Shown here in pieces: positions 36,058-45,415 of a stretch of DNA of 64,000 nt. The notes below the pieces were generated by a model, which was not told the origin of the DNA, searched no databases, and saw only the letters and a program-made list of their open reading frames with translations. Position 1 is the stretch's first letter. Each line of letters begins with the position of its first letter. Position numbers and translations under genes: made by a program. The stretch is from Sphingomonas endolithica (lineage in GTDB: Bacteria > Pseudomonadota > Alphaproteobacteria > Sphingomonadales > Sphingomonadaceae), in assembly GCF_025231525.1 (NCBI RefSeq), contig NZ_CP103057.1:1567001-1631000 (forward strand). Direction: 5' to 3'.

Positions 36058-36970
36058 CCGGCGCGATCGTTCCGTCCGCATTATAGCTGATGTGCTGGAT
36101 GGCGACGCGGCGCTCGTCGGTATAGGGCCCGTCGCCATGCTTGCCCTCCCAGCGGTGATAGACGATCGACCAGGAACCGTCCTTGGGATCGACGATGAAG
36201 CTGTGATGCCCGGGCCCCTTGAAGCGCTTGTCGCTCTGCAGGATGATCCCGCGATAGGTCCAGGGGCCGACCGGCGACGCAGCCGTGGCGTAATGCACCT
36301 GATAGCTGGACGCGTTCCATTTGCCGCTGCTGTACGACAGATAATAAACGCCGGCGCGTTCGTGCATGAAGGCGCCTTCGGTGAAGTGCGGCGGCTGCTC
36401 GACAGCGACTTCGCGCGCGATGCTGAGCATGTCGGGGGCAAGCTCGAACACGCGTAGCCGCGCGCCGGCGCTGCCGCCGGCATACAGATAGGTCTTGGCG
36501 GATTTGGCATCGACGAACACCGCCGGATCGATCGCCTCGAACCCGTTGCCGCCGGTCAGCAGCGGCTTGCCGCTATCGGTGCACGGGCCGGCAGGGCCGG
36601 CACAGGTTGCGACGCCGAGCCGGCTCGGCGTGTAATCCTGCGGGCCGACCGAATAATACAGATGATAGCCGGTGGCGGTCCGCACCATGTCCGGCGCCCA
36701 CAGGAAATGCTTCACCTCGCGATCATCCTTGATCCAGCGAATGTCGCTCTGCCGGATCAGGTCGCCGCTCTTCACCCATTTGGCGCCGTCGGGCGCACTC
36801 CAGGCGCTCAGCCGGTCGCCAGGACCCGTCGGATAGATCCACAGCCGCCCGTCGATCATCTCGGCATCGGGATCGGCGCCGGCGAAGACCGACTTGACCT
36901 GTTCGGCGGTGGCCGGGCCCGTGCTCAGCACGAGGGCCAGCGCGGCGAGTGACGCTCTTAGGTATGACAT
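36041..36970 (-). CDS. Secreted GH43-type glycoside hydrolase
   Basis: 309 residues from ATG 36970 (GGGAGAG 7 nt upstream); signal peptide to about residue 22 (GPATA). Five-bladed-propeller hydrolase: AGADPDAEMIDGRLWIYPT (Asp base), FLWAPDMVRTATGYHLYYS (Asp modulator), IDPAVFVD, FTEGAFMHERAGVYYLSYS (Glu acid) and GPGHHSFIVD. Likely exo-acting on arabino- or galacto-oligosaccharides in the periplasm. Last gene of the dehydratase-epimerase-hydrolase run, with a repeat copy between it and the GH-A gene. Confidence 0.85.
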   Translation of the reverse strand: MSYLRASLAALALVLSTGPATAEQVKSVFAGADPDAEMIDGRLWIYPTGPGDRLSAWSAPDGAKWVKSGDLIRQSDIRWIKDDREVKHFLWAPDMVRTATGYHLYYSVGPQDYTPSRLGVATCAGPAGPCTDSGKPLLTGGNGFEAIDPAVFVDAKSAKTYLYAGGSAGARLRVFELAPDMLSIAREVAVEQPPHFTEGAFMHERAGVYYLSYSSGKWNASSYQVHYATAASPVGPWTYRGIILQSDKRFKGPGHHSFIVDPKDGSWSIVYHRWEGKHGDGPYTDERRVAIQHISYNADGTIAPVRMTN

Positions 36971-37009
36971 GCGTGGGCTCTCCCTGGAGCAGAATAGCGT
37001 CACCGACCC

Positions 37010-37112
37010 GCTCCCCGGCGGAGGCCGGGGCCCAGGCGGATAGGTGGATGTAACGGATCGCAGCGCCCGCCACGTCCGTGCCGCAACTGGACCCCGGCCT
37101 TCGCCGGGGAAC
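37010..37112 (+). repeat. ~104-bp intergenic repeat, copy 3
   Basis: Inverted termini GCTCCCCGGCGGAGGCCGGG and CCCCGGCCTTCGCCGGGGAA, with CAGGCGGATAGG at the left inner edge and GCCAC..CCGTG..AACTGG at the right. Same orientation as copy 4. Separates two hydrolase genes of one operon. Confidence 0.85.
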
Positions 37113-37119
37113 AGCAATC

Positions 37120-38262
37120 CTAGTTGGCCACCGGCACCACGCCCTTGGGCGCTGCGCTCATGCGGCGGATCAGGTCGGTCTCGGCGGTGCGGTACGGCGT
37201 GCCGTCGCCGCGGAACACCTCGTGGAACCAGATCGTCGGCTCACCCTTGGTGTAGGGCTTTTCCCAGCTGTCCCACGGCAGGCGCGTCTGCGTCTTGCCG
37301 TCGACGAAGCCCCAGTTGATCATACCGATGTTCAACTTCTTGCCGACCGGCAGCGACCCGTCGAAGGTCGATCCGTTGCCGCGCGCCATATATTCGGTGC
37401 AGATCACCGGGCGGCCATAGCTCAGCATCTGGCGCGCGCGGCGCTCGAACTGCTCGGGCCAATTGTAATCGTGGAAGGTCATGATGTCGCTGCGCGATAC
37501 CTGGATCTTCTCGACCGCATCCAGGCTTGCCTGCTTGTCCCACGTCTCGCCGATCCACAGTCCGCTGGTCAGCGGCTGAGTCGGATCGACCGACTGCGCC
37601 CAATCGAACACGCGGCCGAGCAGCCCGGCGACGAGTTGCGTCTTGTTCGGCGTCGGCTTGTAATTGCCGCCACCGCCATTGTTCGGCTCGTTCCACACAT
37701 CCCAGGCGAGGATGCGCTGGTCGTTCGCGAAATGCCCGACCACGTCCTTCACATAGCCTTCGAGCTTATTATACTGGCTGCGGTCGGCGAGCCGGGCGGC
37801 ACCCGGCGCCTGCATCCAGCCCGAATTGTGCACGCCGGGGATCGGCGGGCGCTGCGGGCCATTGACGGGATCTGGATCCCAGCAGCTGTCGAACAGCACG
37901 AACACCGGGCGGATCTTGTGCCGCGCGGCGATCGTCAGGAACTGGTCCATGCGGCGCTTCAGCCCCTCGGGATCCTTTTCCCACAGCATGTTGTGCAGAT
38001 ACACGCGCATCGTGTTCATGCCGATGCCCTGGGCCCAGCCGAGTTCCTTGTCGATCGTCGCCGGATCGAAGGTTTCCGGCTGCCACATCTCGAACTGGTT
38101 GATCGCGTTGGCCGGCGCATAATTGGCGCCGACCAGCCAGGGCTGGCGGTCGTACCAGGTCTTAGCCGCGGGCTTGGGCCAGATCTGGCGCGCTTCGGCG
38201 GGCGCAAAGCCCGCCGATAGCGCGAGCGCCGCGGTGGCGAACAGGAACGTGCGACGAAGCAT
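37120..38262 (-). CDS. Secreted clan GH-A (GH5-like) glycoside hydrolase
   Basis: 380 residues. Signal peptide (1 to about 24, GFAPAEA). TIM-barrel features: LVGANYAPANAINQFEMW, GMNTMRVYLHNMLWEKD, VFVLFDSCWDPD, ILAWDVWNEPN (acid/base Glu), DIMTFHDYNWPEQFE and VICTEYMARGNG (nucleophile Glu). Resembles GH5-like beta-mannanase/xylanase-type annotations in galactan-utilisation loci; the substrate cannot be fixed. Starts 24 nt after the aldose epimerase stop in the same operon. Confidence 0.8.
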   Translation of the reverse strand: MLRRTFLFATAALALSAGFAPAEARQIWPKPAAKTWYDRQPWLVGANYAPANAINQFEMWQPETFDPATIDKELGWAQGIGMNTMRVYLHNMLWEKDPEGLKRRMDQFLTIAARHKIRPVFVLFDSCWDPDPVNGPQRPPIPGVHNSGWMQAPGAARLADRSQYNKLEGYVKDVVGHFANDQRILAWDVWNEPNNGGGGNYKPTPNKTQLVAGLLGRVFDWAQSVDPTQPLTSGLWIGETWDKQASLDAVEKIQVSRSDIMTFHDYNWPEQFERRARQMLSYGRPVICTEYMARGNGSTFDGSLPVGKKLNIGMINWGFVDGKTQTRLPWDSWEKPYTKGEPTIWFHEVFRGDGTPYRTAETDLIRRMSAAPKGVVPVAN

Positions 38263-38286
38263 CTTGTCTCTCCCTTGGATAGCGCG

Positions 38287-39432
38287 TCAGCGCTGGCCGG
38301 TGGTCAGCCGGTAGGTCATGGTGTTGCGATAGGTCTGGCCAGGCTCGAGCCGGGCCGAACCGAAGCTCGGCTGGTTGGGCGTGTCGGGGAAGATCTGCGG
38401 CTCCATGACGATCGCATCGCCCTCGCGGTAGATGCGCTTGCCCTTGCCGAAGCTGGTGCCGTCGAGGAAATTGCCCGAATAGAATTGCAGCCCCGGCTGG
38501 TTCGACCAGAGCTCGAAGCCGCGGCCCGACGCCGGATCATAGACGCGGGCCATCATATGCTCGTCGCGCGTCACCTTGCGACCGACCAGCCAGTTGTGAT
38601 CATAGCCACGGCCCCACACGATCTGCTGGTCGCTGGCATCGCGCACGCGGTCGCCGACGACGGTCGGGGTACGGAAATCGAACACCGTGCCCTTGACGCT
38701 CTTCAACTCGCCGGTCGGGATCGCACCATCGTCGGTCGGCGTGTAGCGGTCCGCCGGGATCGTCACGACATGGCCCATCGCGCCGTTCGCCGATCCCTCG
38801 CCGGACAGGTTCCAGTAAGTGTGGTTTGTGACGTTGACGATCGTCGTCCGGTCCGTCGTCGCAGTATAGGTGATCGTCAGGTTATTGCGCTCGTCGAGCG
38901 CATAGGTCGCATCAACGGTGACGGTGCCGGGATAGCCCTGGTCGCCATCCGGGCTGACATAGCGGAACGTGACCGACGCGCTCGGCCCCGAGGTGACCGA
39001 CATAACATCCCACAACACCTTGTCGAAGCCCATCGTGCCGCCGTGCAGCGAGTTCACGCCATTATTGATCGGCGTCTGGTACGTCTTGCCGTCGAGCGTG
39101 AAGCGGCCGCGCGCGATGCGATTGGCAAACCGGCCGACCGTCGCGCCAAAGAATTGCGGCTTGGCGACGTAATCACCGATCGTGTCGTAGCCGAGCGCGA
39201 TATCCGCCTTGTGGCCGTTGCGATCGGGCATAACCAACGCCTGCAGCGAGGCACCATAGCCGATCAGCGTTGCCGAAACGCCGTGCGTGTTGGTCAGCGT
39301 CACCGCCGGCACGGTACGTCCGTCGGCGAGCTTGCCGAAGCTGCCGCGCTTCGCCTCTGCCGCCACGGCGGGTGTCGCGATCGCGCTCAGCGCGGCGGCG
39401 GTCAGTGCCGCCGTGATCGTCTTGCCTTGCAT
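38287..39432 (-). CDS. galM: Periplasmic aldose 1-epimerase (mutarotase)
   Basis: 381 residues from ATG 39432 (AGGAG 6 nt upstream); signal peptide to about residue 26. GalM fold with GATVGRFANRIARGRFTLDG, NNGVNSLHGG, VNVTNHTYWNLSGEG (catalytic His), GYDHNWLVG and GLQFYSGNFLDG. The catalytic Glu follows in the C-terminal part. Interconverts alpha and beta aldoses in the periplasm so the dehydrogenase and transporter receive the right anomer. 26 nt downstream of the dehydratase stop. Confidence 0.92.
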   Translation of the reverse strand: MQGKTITAALTAAALSAIATPAVAAEAKRGSFGKLADGRTVPAVTLTNTHGVSATLIGYGASLQALVMPDRNGHKADIALGYDTIGDYVAKPQFFGATVGRFANRIARGRFTLDGKTYQTPINNGVNSLHGGTMGFDKVLWDVMSVTSGPSASVTFRYVSPDGDQGYPGTVTVDATYALDERNNLTITYTATTDRTTIVNVTNHTYWNLSGEGSANGAMGHVVTIPADRYTPTDDGAIPTGELKSVKGTVFDFRTPTVVGDRVRDASDQQIVWGRGYDHNWLVGRKVTRDEHMMARVYDPASGRGFELWSNQPGLQFYSGNFLDGTSFGKGKRIYREGDAIVMEPQIFPDTPNQPSFGSARLEPGQTYRNTMTYRLTTGQR

Positions 39433-39458
39433 CCTCATCTCCTGTGTTTTTGTCATAC

Positions 39459-41264
39459 TCAGTGGCTGTCGCGCGGCAGGCCCTTGGTTTGCGCGATACG
39501 CTGATATTTGACCGCACTTTCGATCACCGCACCGGTATCGAACTGGCCGACCAGGTCGCGATGTATCTCCTGCCACGGAGTCTGCGATTCGGGGAAGGGC
39601 GTGCCCCCGTGCAGCGCCGCGCGGCGCCGATCGAGTTCGGCGGCGTCGACTAGCATGTCGGCGCGGCGTGCCTTCAAATCGATGCGGATGCGGTCGCCGG
39701 TCTGCACGATCGACAGGCCGCCGCCGACCGCCGCTTCGGGCGCGGCGTTGAGGATCGAGGGACTGCCGCTGGTGCCCGATTGCCGTCCGTCGCCAATGCA
39801 CGGCAGCGCATGCACGCCGGCGCGGATCAGCGCGGCGGAGGGCCGCATGTTGACCACCTCGGCACCGCCTGGATAGCCGACCGGCCCGGCGCCGCGCATG
39901 ATCAGGATCGAATTCTCGTCCAGCCCCAATGCGGCATCATCGATCCGGTGGTGATAATCCTCCGGGCCGTCGAACACCACGGCAACACCTTCGAACGCAT
40001 CGGGATCGTCGGGATTGCTGAGGTAACGCGCACGGAATTCGGGTGAGATGACGCTGAGCTTCATCACCGCGGAATCGAACAGATTGCCGCTGAGGACGGA
40101 CAGGCCGGCGACCGGCTTGAGCGGCGCCTCCAGTGGCAGGATGACGTCGGCATCCTCGCTTTGCGCCGTGCCGCAATTGTCGGCCACCGTCTTGCCGTTG
40201 ACGGTCAGTGCGCTACCGTCGATCAGCCCGGCGCGCAGCAATTGCCCCATCACCGCGGGCACGCCGCCGGCGTGATAGAAATCCTCGCCGAGATACTTGC
40301 CTGCCGGCTGCAGGTTGACGACCAGCGGGATGTCCACGCCATGCTCTTCCCAATCGCCGAGGCTGAGCTCGACACCGATGTGCCGCGCGATCGCGTTCAG
40401 GTGAATGGGCGCATTGGTCGATCCGCCGATCGCCGAATTGACGCGGATCGCGTTCAGGAAAGCGGTACGCGTCAGCACGTCGCTCGGCTTGCGATCGGCG
40501 CGTACCATCTCGACGATCTGGCGGCCGGTTTCCCAGGCGCATTGCTGGCGATCGCGGTACGGCGCGGGGATCGCTGCGGAACCGGGCAGCGACATGCCGA
40601 GCGCCTCGGTCAGCGAGTTCATCGTCGTCGCCGTGCCCATCGTGTTGCAGAAACCGGTCGAGGGCGCGGAGGACGCGACCAGTTCGATGAAGCCCTTATA
40701 GTCGATCTCGCCCGCCGCCAGCATCTCGCGCGCCTTCCACACGATCGTGCCCGAACCGGTGCGCTCGCCCTTGTGCCAGCCGTTGAGCATCGGCCCGACA
40801 GACAAGGCGATCGCCGGGATGTTCATCGTCGCTGCCGCCATCAGGCAGGCGGGCGTCGTCTTGTCGCAGCCGATCGTCAGCACGACGCCATCGATCGGGT
40901 AGCCGTACAGCACCTCGACCAGGCTGAGATAGGCGAGGTTGCGATCGAGCCCCGCGGTCGGCCGCTTGCCGGTTTCCTGGATCGGATGGATCGGGAATTC
41001 GAGCGGAATGCCACCGGCTTCGCGGATGCCGTCCTTCACGCGCTTGGCGAGTTCGATATGGTGGCGGTTGCACGGCGCGAGATCGCTCCCGGTCTGCGCG
41101 ATGCCGATGATCGGCCGGTCCGACTGAAGCTCCTCCAGGCTGAGCCCGTAATTGAGATAGCGTTCGACGTAGAGCGCGGTCATATCCGGATTGTGCGGAT
41201 TGTCGAACCATGAACGGGAGCGCAATGCGGGCTTGCCGCTCGCGCCGGATGTCGTGTCGTTCAT
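39459..41264 (-). CDS. IlvD/Edd-family sugar-acid dehydratase (probable galactonate dehydratase)
   Basis: 601 residues from ATG 41264, with GGAGGGG just upstream. The Fe-S dehydratase signatures are present: [39 protein letters not shown] and [19 protein letters not shown], plus [18 protein letters not shown] and [24 protein letters not shown] near the C-terminus. Length and sequence style match the D-xylonate/L-arabinonate/galactonate group. The context (dgoK, dgoA, galactose dehydrogenase) favours galactonate to KDGal. Replaces the enolase-type DgoD of enterics. First gene of the operon running to GH43. Confidence 0.88.
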   Translation of the reverse strand: MNDTTSGASGKPALRSRSWFDNPHNPDMTALYVERYLNYGLSLEELQSDRPIIGIAQTGSDLAPCNRHHIELAKRVKDGIREAGGIPLEFPIHPIQETGKRPTAGLDRNLAYLSLVEVLYGYPIDGVVLTIGCDKTTPACLMAAATMNIPAIALSVGPMLNGWHKGERTGSGTIVWKAREMLAAGEIDYKGFIELVASSAPSTGFCNTMGTATTMNSLTEALGMSLPGSAAIPAPYRDRQQCAWETGRQIVEMVRADRKPSDVLTRTAFLNAIRVNSAIGGSTNAPIHLNAIARHIGVELSLGDWEEHGVDIPLVVNLQPAGKYLGEDFYHAGGVPAVMGQLLRAGLIDGSALTVNGKTVADNCGTAQSEDADVILPLEAPLKPVAGLSVLSGNLFDSAVMKLSVISPEFRARYLSNPDDPDAFEGVAVVFDGPEDYHHRIDDAALGLDENSILIMRGAGPVGYPGGAEVVNMRPSAALIRAGVHALPCIGDGRQSGTSGSPSILNAAPEAAVGGGLSIVQTGDRIRIDLKARRADMLVDAAELDRRRAALHGGTPFPESQTPWQEIHRDLVGQFDTGAVIESAVKYQRIAQTKGLPRDSH

Positions 41265-41367
41265 TACCCCTCCGGTACAGCTTGAGTTACCATGCGGCCG
41301 AGGTTTCCCGATGCCGCGCAGTGAGTGCCCGGGGTTGATACAGGCCATACCGCACAATAGAAACCTA

Positions 41368-41380
41368 TTTATCTGATAAA
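41368..41380. promoter_or_regulatory. Perfect TTTATC-T-GATAAA palindrome between dehydratase and dehydrogenase genes
   Basis: 13-bp palindrome with 6-bp arms in the 127-bp divergent gap. It ends 11 nt before the dehydrogenase ATG, in the leader region. Candidate operator for the pathway regulator. Confidence 0.5.
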
Positions 41381-41391
41381 AGGAATTGAGC

Positions 41392-42345
41392 ATGACCGAG
41401 ACGCGCAACGATCCGGCGGCACGCGCGCCGATCCGCTTGGCTTTGGTCGGGATCGGCAAGATCGCGCGCGATCAGCACGTGCCCGCGCTGCGCGCCAATC
41501 CGGCCTATGATCTCACCGCGACTGCCAGCCGATCGGGCTCGGTCGAGGGCGTTCCGGCATTCTACGATATCGATGCCTTGGTTACCCAGGGCCCGAAGCT
41601 CGATGCGGTGTCGCTCTGCACGCCGGCCGCCGGGCGCCACGCGATCGCCGCCGCGGCGATCCGCGCCGGGTTGCACGTGATGCTGGAAAAGCCGCCCACC
41701 ACCACGCTCGCCGAGGTCGCCGATCTCGCGCGCTTGGCCAAGGATGCCGGCGTCACGCTGTTCACCACCTGGCATTCGCGTGCCGCGCCGGGCGTGGCCC
41801 CTGCCCGCGCCTGGCTGGCCGAGCGGCGGATCGACGCGGTGCGGATCGTCTGGAAGGAGGATATTCGCCGCTGGCATCCGGGACAGGAATGGATCCTGGG
41901 CACGGGCGGCTTCGGCGTGTTCGATCCGGGCATCAACGCGCTGTCGATCGTTACCGCCATCCTACCGCAGCCGGTGTTGCTGCGGGCCGCGACAATGGAC
42001 GTTCCCGAAGGCCGCGCCTCGCCGATTGCCGCGACGCTCACCGGGCAGAGCGGCACCGCACCCGTAACGGCAGACTTCGATTTCCTACAGACCGGCCCGC
42101 AAAGCTGGGACATCGAAGTGGATACGGATGCCGGCTGCCTGCACCTGGCGATGGGCGGTAGCCAGCTGACGCTACCCGGCGAAGAGCCCCGCGCGGACGC
42201 AGAGGCCGAATACCCGACGCTCTATGCGCGCTTCGCCGAGCTGGTGGCGGGCGGCCTCAGCGATGTGGATGCCACCCCTTTGCAGCTGGTCGCCGACGCA
42301 TACCTCATCGCCGAACGGCGCACCGTCGCCCCCTTCGCGTTCTAA
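41392..42345 (+). CDS. D-galactose (or L-arabinose) 1-dehydrogenase, Gfo/Idh/MocA family
   Basis: 317 residues from ATG 41392 (AGGA 7 nt upstream). Rossmann start [19 protein letters not shown] (GxGxxA type), [20 protein letters not shown], the family hallmark [11 protein letters not shown] (Lys-Pro), then [25 protein letters not shown] with the C-domain His/Asp. Close in pattern to the bacterial galactose/arabinose 1-dehydrogenases. Oxidises the sugar to its lactone with NAD(P). Divergent from the dehydratase operon and followed by the TonB receptor. Confidence 0.88.
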   Translation: MTETRNDPAARAPIRLALVGIGKIARDQHVPALRANPAYDLTATASRSGSVEGVPAFYDIDALVTQGPKLDAVSLCTPAAGRHAIAAAAIRAGLHVMLEKPPTTTLAEVADLARLAKDAGVTLFTTWHSRAAPGVAPARAWLAERRIDAVRIVWKEDIRRWHPGQEWILGTGGFGVFDPGINALSIVTAILPQPVLLRAATMDVPEGRASPIAATLTGQSGTAPVTADFDFLQTGPQSWDIEVDTDAGCLHLAMGGSQLTLPGEEPRADAEAEYPTLYARFAELVAGGLSDVDATPLQLVADAYLIAERRTVAPFAF

Positions 42346-42407
42346 CGTTTCGCATCCGACCTGTGGCGCGCATGTCACTCACCTGAAACATTCGTGGTTG
42401 CGCGTCA

Positions 42408-42418
42408 TATTGATAATA
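42408..42418. promoter_or_regulatory. TATT-GAT-AATA palindrome upstream of the TonB receptor
   Basis: Short palindrome within an AT-rich stretch 92 nt before the receptor start. The flank TCATATTGATAATAC resembles TCATTTATATGATTAAC at the symporter promoter. Confidence 0.4.
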
Positions 42419-42509
42419 CAAATCTATTGTCTGTGGAAAAAGGAGGGATATAGGCCGCCGCTCAAGGCCCCGCCGTGATGGGCCTACCGCAATCATGGAG
42501 AGGTAGCGC

Positions 42510-45281
42510 GTGCGCCTGAAGACATTCATCCTGAGTTCGACGTCGTTGTTGGTCATGACCGGCGCCGTTCCCGCACTCGCACAGACGTCGACCGACGCTG
42601 CTCCTGCGACCGCTTCGCCAAGCGTCGCGACCGACGTGCAGACCGACCAGGGCACGCCTGCCAGCAGCGTGCCGGATGCGCCCGCCGGTGACGATATCGT
42701 CGTGCAGGGCATCCGCCGCAGCCTGCAGTCTGCGCAAGCGGTAAAGCGCGACTCGATCCAGCAGATCGACTCGGTCGTCGCGTCCGATATCGGCAAGCTG
42801 CCCGACATTGCCGTATCCGATACCGCCGCGCGCATCGCCGGCGTGCAGGTCAACCGGGTCGGCGGCGAAGCGTCGGGCGTGCTGGTGCGCGGCCTGCCCG
42901 ATTTCACCACCACGTATAACGGCCGCGAGATCTTCACCGCTGAGGCGCGCACGGTCGCGCTGCAGGACTTCCCGGCATCGGGCATCCAGGCGCTGGAAGT
43001 GTACAAGTCGACCACCTCGAACCTTGTCGAGGCGGGGCTTGCCGGCCTCATCAACGTGCGCTCGCGCCGTCCGTTCGATTTCGACGGCTTTGAGATTGCC
43101 GGATCGGCTTGGGGCGTCCACACCACCGAAGCCGGCAAGGTCACGCCGAACGGCAACATCCTGATCAGCAACCGGTGGGACACCGGCATCGGCGAGATCG
43201 GCATCCTGGCCAACGCCTCGTACACCGAACTCAGCTATCTCGATTCCGAACCGACCAACACCGATTTCATCGCCAGCCCGACGATCAACGGGCAGAGCGT
43301 ACGCCTGCCCGACATCCAGCGGCTCTTCTACCGCTCGGGCAACCGCAAGCGCCCCTCTGGCAATGTCGCACTGCAGTGGCGGCCGAGCAGCAGCCTCGAA
43401 TTCTATGCCGAGGGCCTGTACCAGGGCTTCCGCAACGAGGTTTCGGATCGTCAGCTCGAAGTGCCGCTGTATGGCGACGCGAACACCACCTACAGCAACA
43501 TCGTGCTGCGTCCCGGCACCAACCAGGTGCAAAGCGGCACCGTGACCAATTCCAACGGCGCGCTGCTGTCGTTCCAGGGTGCGACCTACAACAAGACCGA
43601 TACCTATCAGTTCGCGGTCGGCGGCATCTACAATTCGGGGCCGCTCAAGATCACGGTCGATCTCGCGCGCACCAAGAGCACGTTCACCGGATCGACCGAA
43701 TCGATCGACCGGACCCTGGTCGGTGGCCAGACGGTGAACTTCGATCTCGAGACGCCGCAGTTCAGCATTCCGACGCTCAACGTCGGCAACCCCGCCAACT
43801 ACCTGTTCGACGGGCTGTACGAGGAAGCGCAGCAGGCCAAGGGCGGCGATTACCAGGCGCGGCTCGATGCCGAGTACAAAACGGATGGCGGCCTGCTGCG
43901 CAGCCTGCAGGTCGGCATACGCTACACCGATCGCAAGGCGCACCGTGAGTTCGGCAGCCGTTATGCAAGCTTCCGCGGCAAGGGAATTCCGCAAAGCGCG
44001 TTGCCACTCGACATCGCCAGCGTGCCGTCGGGACTAAGCGGCACCGGGATCCAGCAGGATCTGACCACGTTCCTCGCGCCCACCTATGACAGCGTCCGCA
44101 GCAATCTGACGGCGCTGCGTCAGTTCGTCATCGATCAGGGCGGCGCCAATTATACGCTTGATACCGTCGCTGCCGATCCCAACTCGACCTATGACGCGAC
44201 GGAGAAGACCTACGCGGCTTATGCGCAGATCAATTATGCGTTCGGCGACATCGCCGACGGCGTGATCGGCCTGCGTGCGGTGCGCACCGAAGTAGGGATC
44301 GATGGTACGCAGCTGGCGCTCCCGGTGGGCAATGGCCCAGCGGTACAGACCCCGGTAACGGCGGAACAGAAATTCACCGACTATCTGCCCAATGCAAGCG
44401 TCAGGTTCCACCTCACCGATCGGTTGCAGCTGCGCCTCTCGGCCACGCAGACGCGTACCCGCCCTACGTTCTCGCAGCTCAACCCATCGTCCAACCTGGG
44501 GCAACCCGGCACGCAGGATAATCCGACCGATCCGTTTGCCAATGCGCGTAACGGCCGCGGCGGCAACCCCAATCTGCAGCCGCTGAAATCCAACAATTAC
44601 GACGCCTCGCTCGAATATTATTTCGCGCGTGCCGGCTTCCTGTCGGGCGCGGTGTTCCGTCGCGATCTCGACGGCTTCATCCAGGATCAGTCGATTCGCT
44701 TTACCGATCCGGTGCTGGGGCCGATCATCCTGACCCAGCCGGTCAACAGCACCAACGGTCGGATCGACGGTGCCGAGGCGCAGCTGTCGACCTTCTTCGA
44801 CTTCGCCTTCGTGCCGACCTTCCTGCGCGAATTCGGCGTACAGCTGAACTACACCTATCTCGACGCCAAGACCGGCTTCCCGGATGGCGATGGCGGGTTC
44901 ACGCAGGACCGCATCCTCGGCGTGTCCAAGCACACCTATAACGTCGCCGGTTTCTACGAACACGGCCCCCTCTCGCTGCGTCTGTCGTACAACAAGCGCA
45001 GCAAAACGCTCGAATCGCGGCAGGTCCGCGGCACGCCGACCACGCCTGGCGACATCGATCTGTACACCGAGGAAGGCCATCCGGCCGGTCGTCTCGATCT
45101 GTCCACAAGCGTCAACTTCACGAAAAACGCCACGATCTTCTTCGACGCCACCAACCTGCTCGCCGATCCTTACCGCGTTGAACTAAGCTCGGCACGCGGC
45201 GGCGCAGAACGCGCAGAATATAACCGCTTCCTGCGCTTCGAAGAGCGGACCTTCACCGCGGGCCTACGTTTCCGCTTCTGA
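42510..45281 (+). CDS. TonB-dependent receptor for oligosaccharide uptake
   Basis: 923 residues from a GTG with GGAGAGG upstream. Signal peptide to about residue 25 (PALAQ), a short Ala/Thr-rich stretch, the TonB-box region around DDIVVQGIRRSLQSAQAVK, the plug domain (VASDIGKLPDIAVSDTAARIAGVQV, VLVRGLPDF, LEVYKSTTSNLVEAGLAGLINVRSRRP) and a 22-strand barrel ending in aromatic FTAGLRFRF. The IRRSLQSAQ..K plug pattern is typical of the large carbohydrate receptors of Caulobacter, Xanthomonas and sphingomonads. Outer-membrane importer for the sugar released by GH43 and GH-A enzymes. Confidence 0.93.
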   Translation: MRLKTFILSSTSLLVMTGAVPALAQTSTDAAPATASPSVATDVQTDQGTPASSVPDAPAGDDIVVQGIRRSLQSAQAVKRDSIQQIDSVVASDIGKLPDIAVSDTAARIAGVQVNRVGGEASGVLVRGLPDFTTTYNGREIFTAEARTVALQDFPASGIQALEVYKSTTSNLVEAGLAGLINVRSRRPFDFDGFEIAGSAWGVHTTEAGKVTPNGNILISNRWDTGIGEIGILANASYTELSYLDSEPTNTDFIASPTINGQSVRLPDIQRLFYRSGNRKRPSGNVALQWRPSSSLEFYAEGLYQGFRNEVSDRQLEVPLYGDANTTYSNIVLRPGTNQVQSGTVTNSNGALLSFQGATYNKTDTYQFAVGGIYNSGPLKITVDLARTKSTFTGSTESIDRTLVGGQTVNFDLETPQFSIPTLNVGNPANYLFDGLYEEAQQAKGGDYQARLDAEYKTDGGLLRSLQVGIRYTDRKAHREFGSRYASFRGKGIPQSALPLDIASVPSGLSGTGIQQDLTTFLAPTYDSVRSNLTALRQFVIDQGGANYTLDTVAADPNSTYDATEKTYAAYAQINYAFGDIADGVIGLRAVRTEVGIDGTQLALPVGNGPAVQTPVTAEQKFTDYLPNASVRFHLTDRLQLRLSATQTRTRPTFSQLNPSSNLGQPGTQDNPTDPFANARNGRGGNPNLQPLKSNNYDASLEYYFARAGFLSGAVFRRDLDGFIQDQSIRFTDPVLGPIILTQPVNSTNGRIDGAEAQLSTFFDFAFVPTFLREFGVQLNYTYLDAKTGFPDGDGGFTQDRILGVSKHTYNVAGFYEHGPLSLRLSYNKRSKTLESRQVRGTPTTPGDIDLYTEEGHPAGRLDLSTSVNFTKNATIFFDATNLLADPYRVELSSARGGAERAEYNRFLRFEERTFTAGLRFRF

Positions 45282-45300
45282 TCGAGTGGCGGCCTTATAG

Positions 45301-45403
45301 CTCCCCGGCGCAAGCCGGGGCCCAGGCGGATAGGTCGTCGTGACGAAGCGCCGCGCATGCCACCTTCGTTCCTTGACTGGACCCCGGCATTCCCCGGGGA
45401 ACA
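45301..45403 (+). repeat. ~104-bp intergenic repeat, copy 4
   Basis: GCTCCCCGGCGCAAGCCGGG at the left and CCCCGGCATTCCCCGGGGAA at the right, with CAGGCGGATAGG identical to copy 3. Sits between the convergent TonB receptor and lactonase genes. Confidence 0.85.
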
Positions 45404-45415
45404 GCAAGTGACAAA

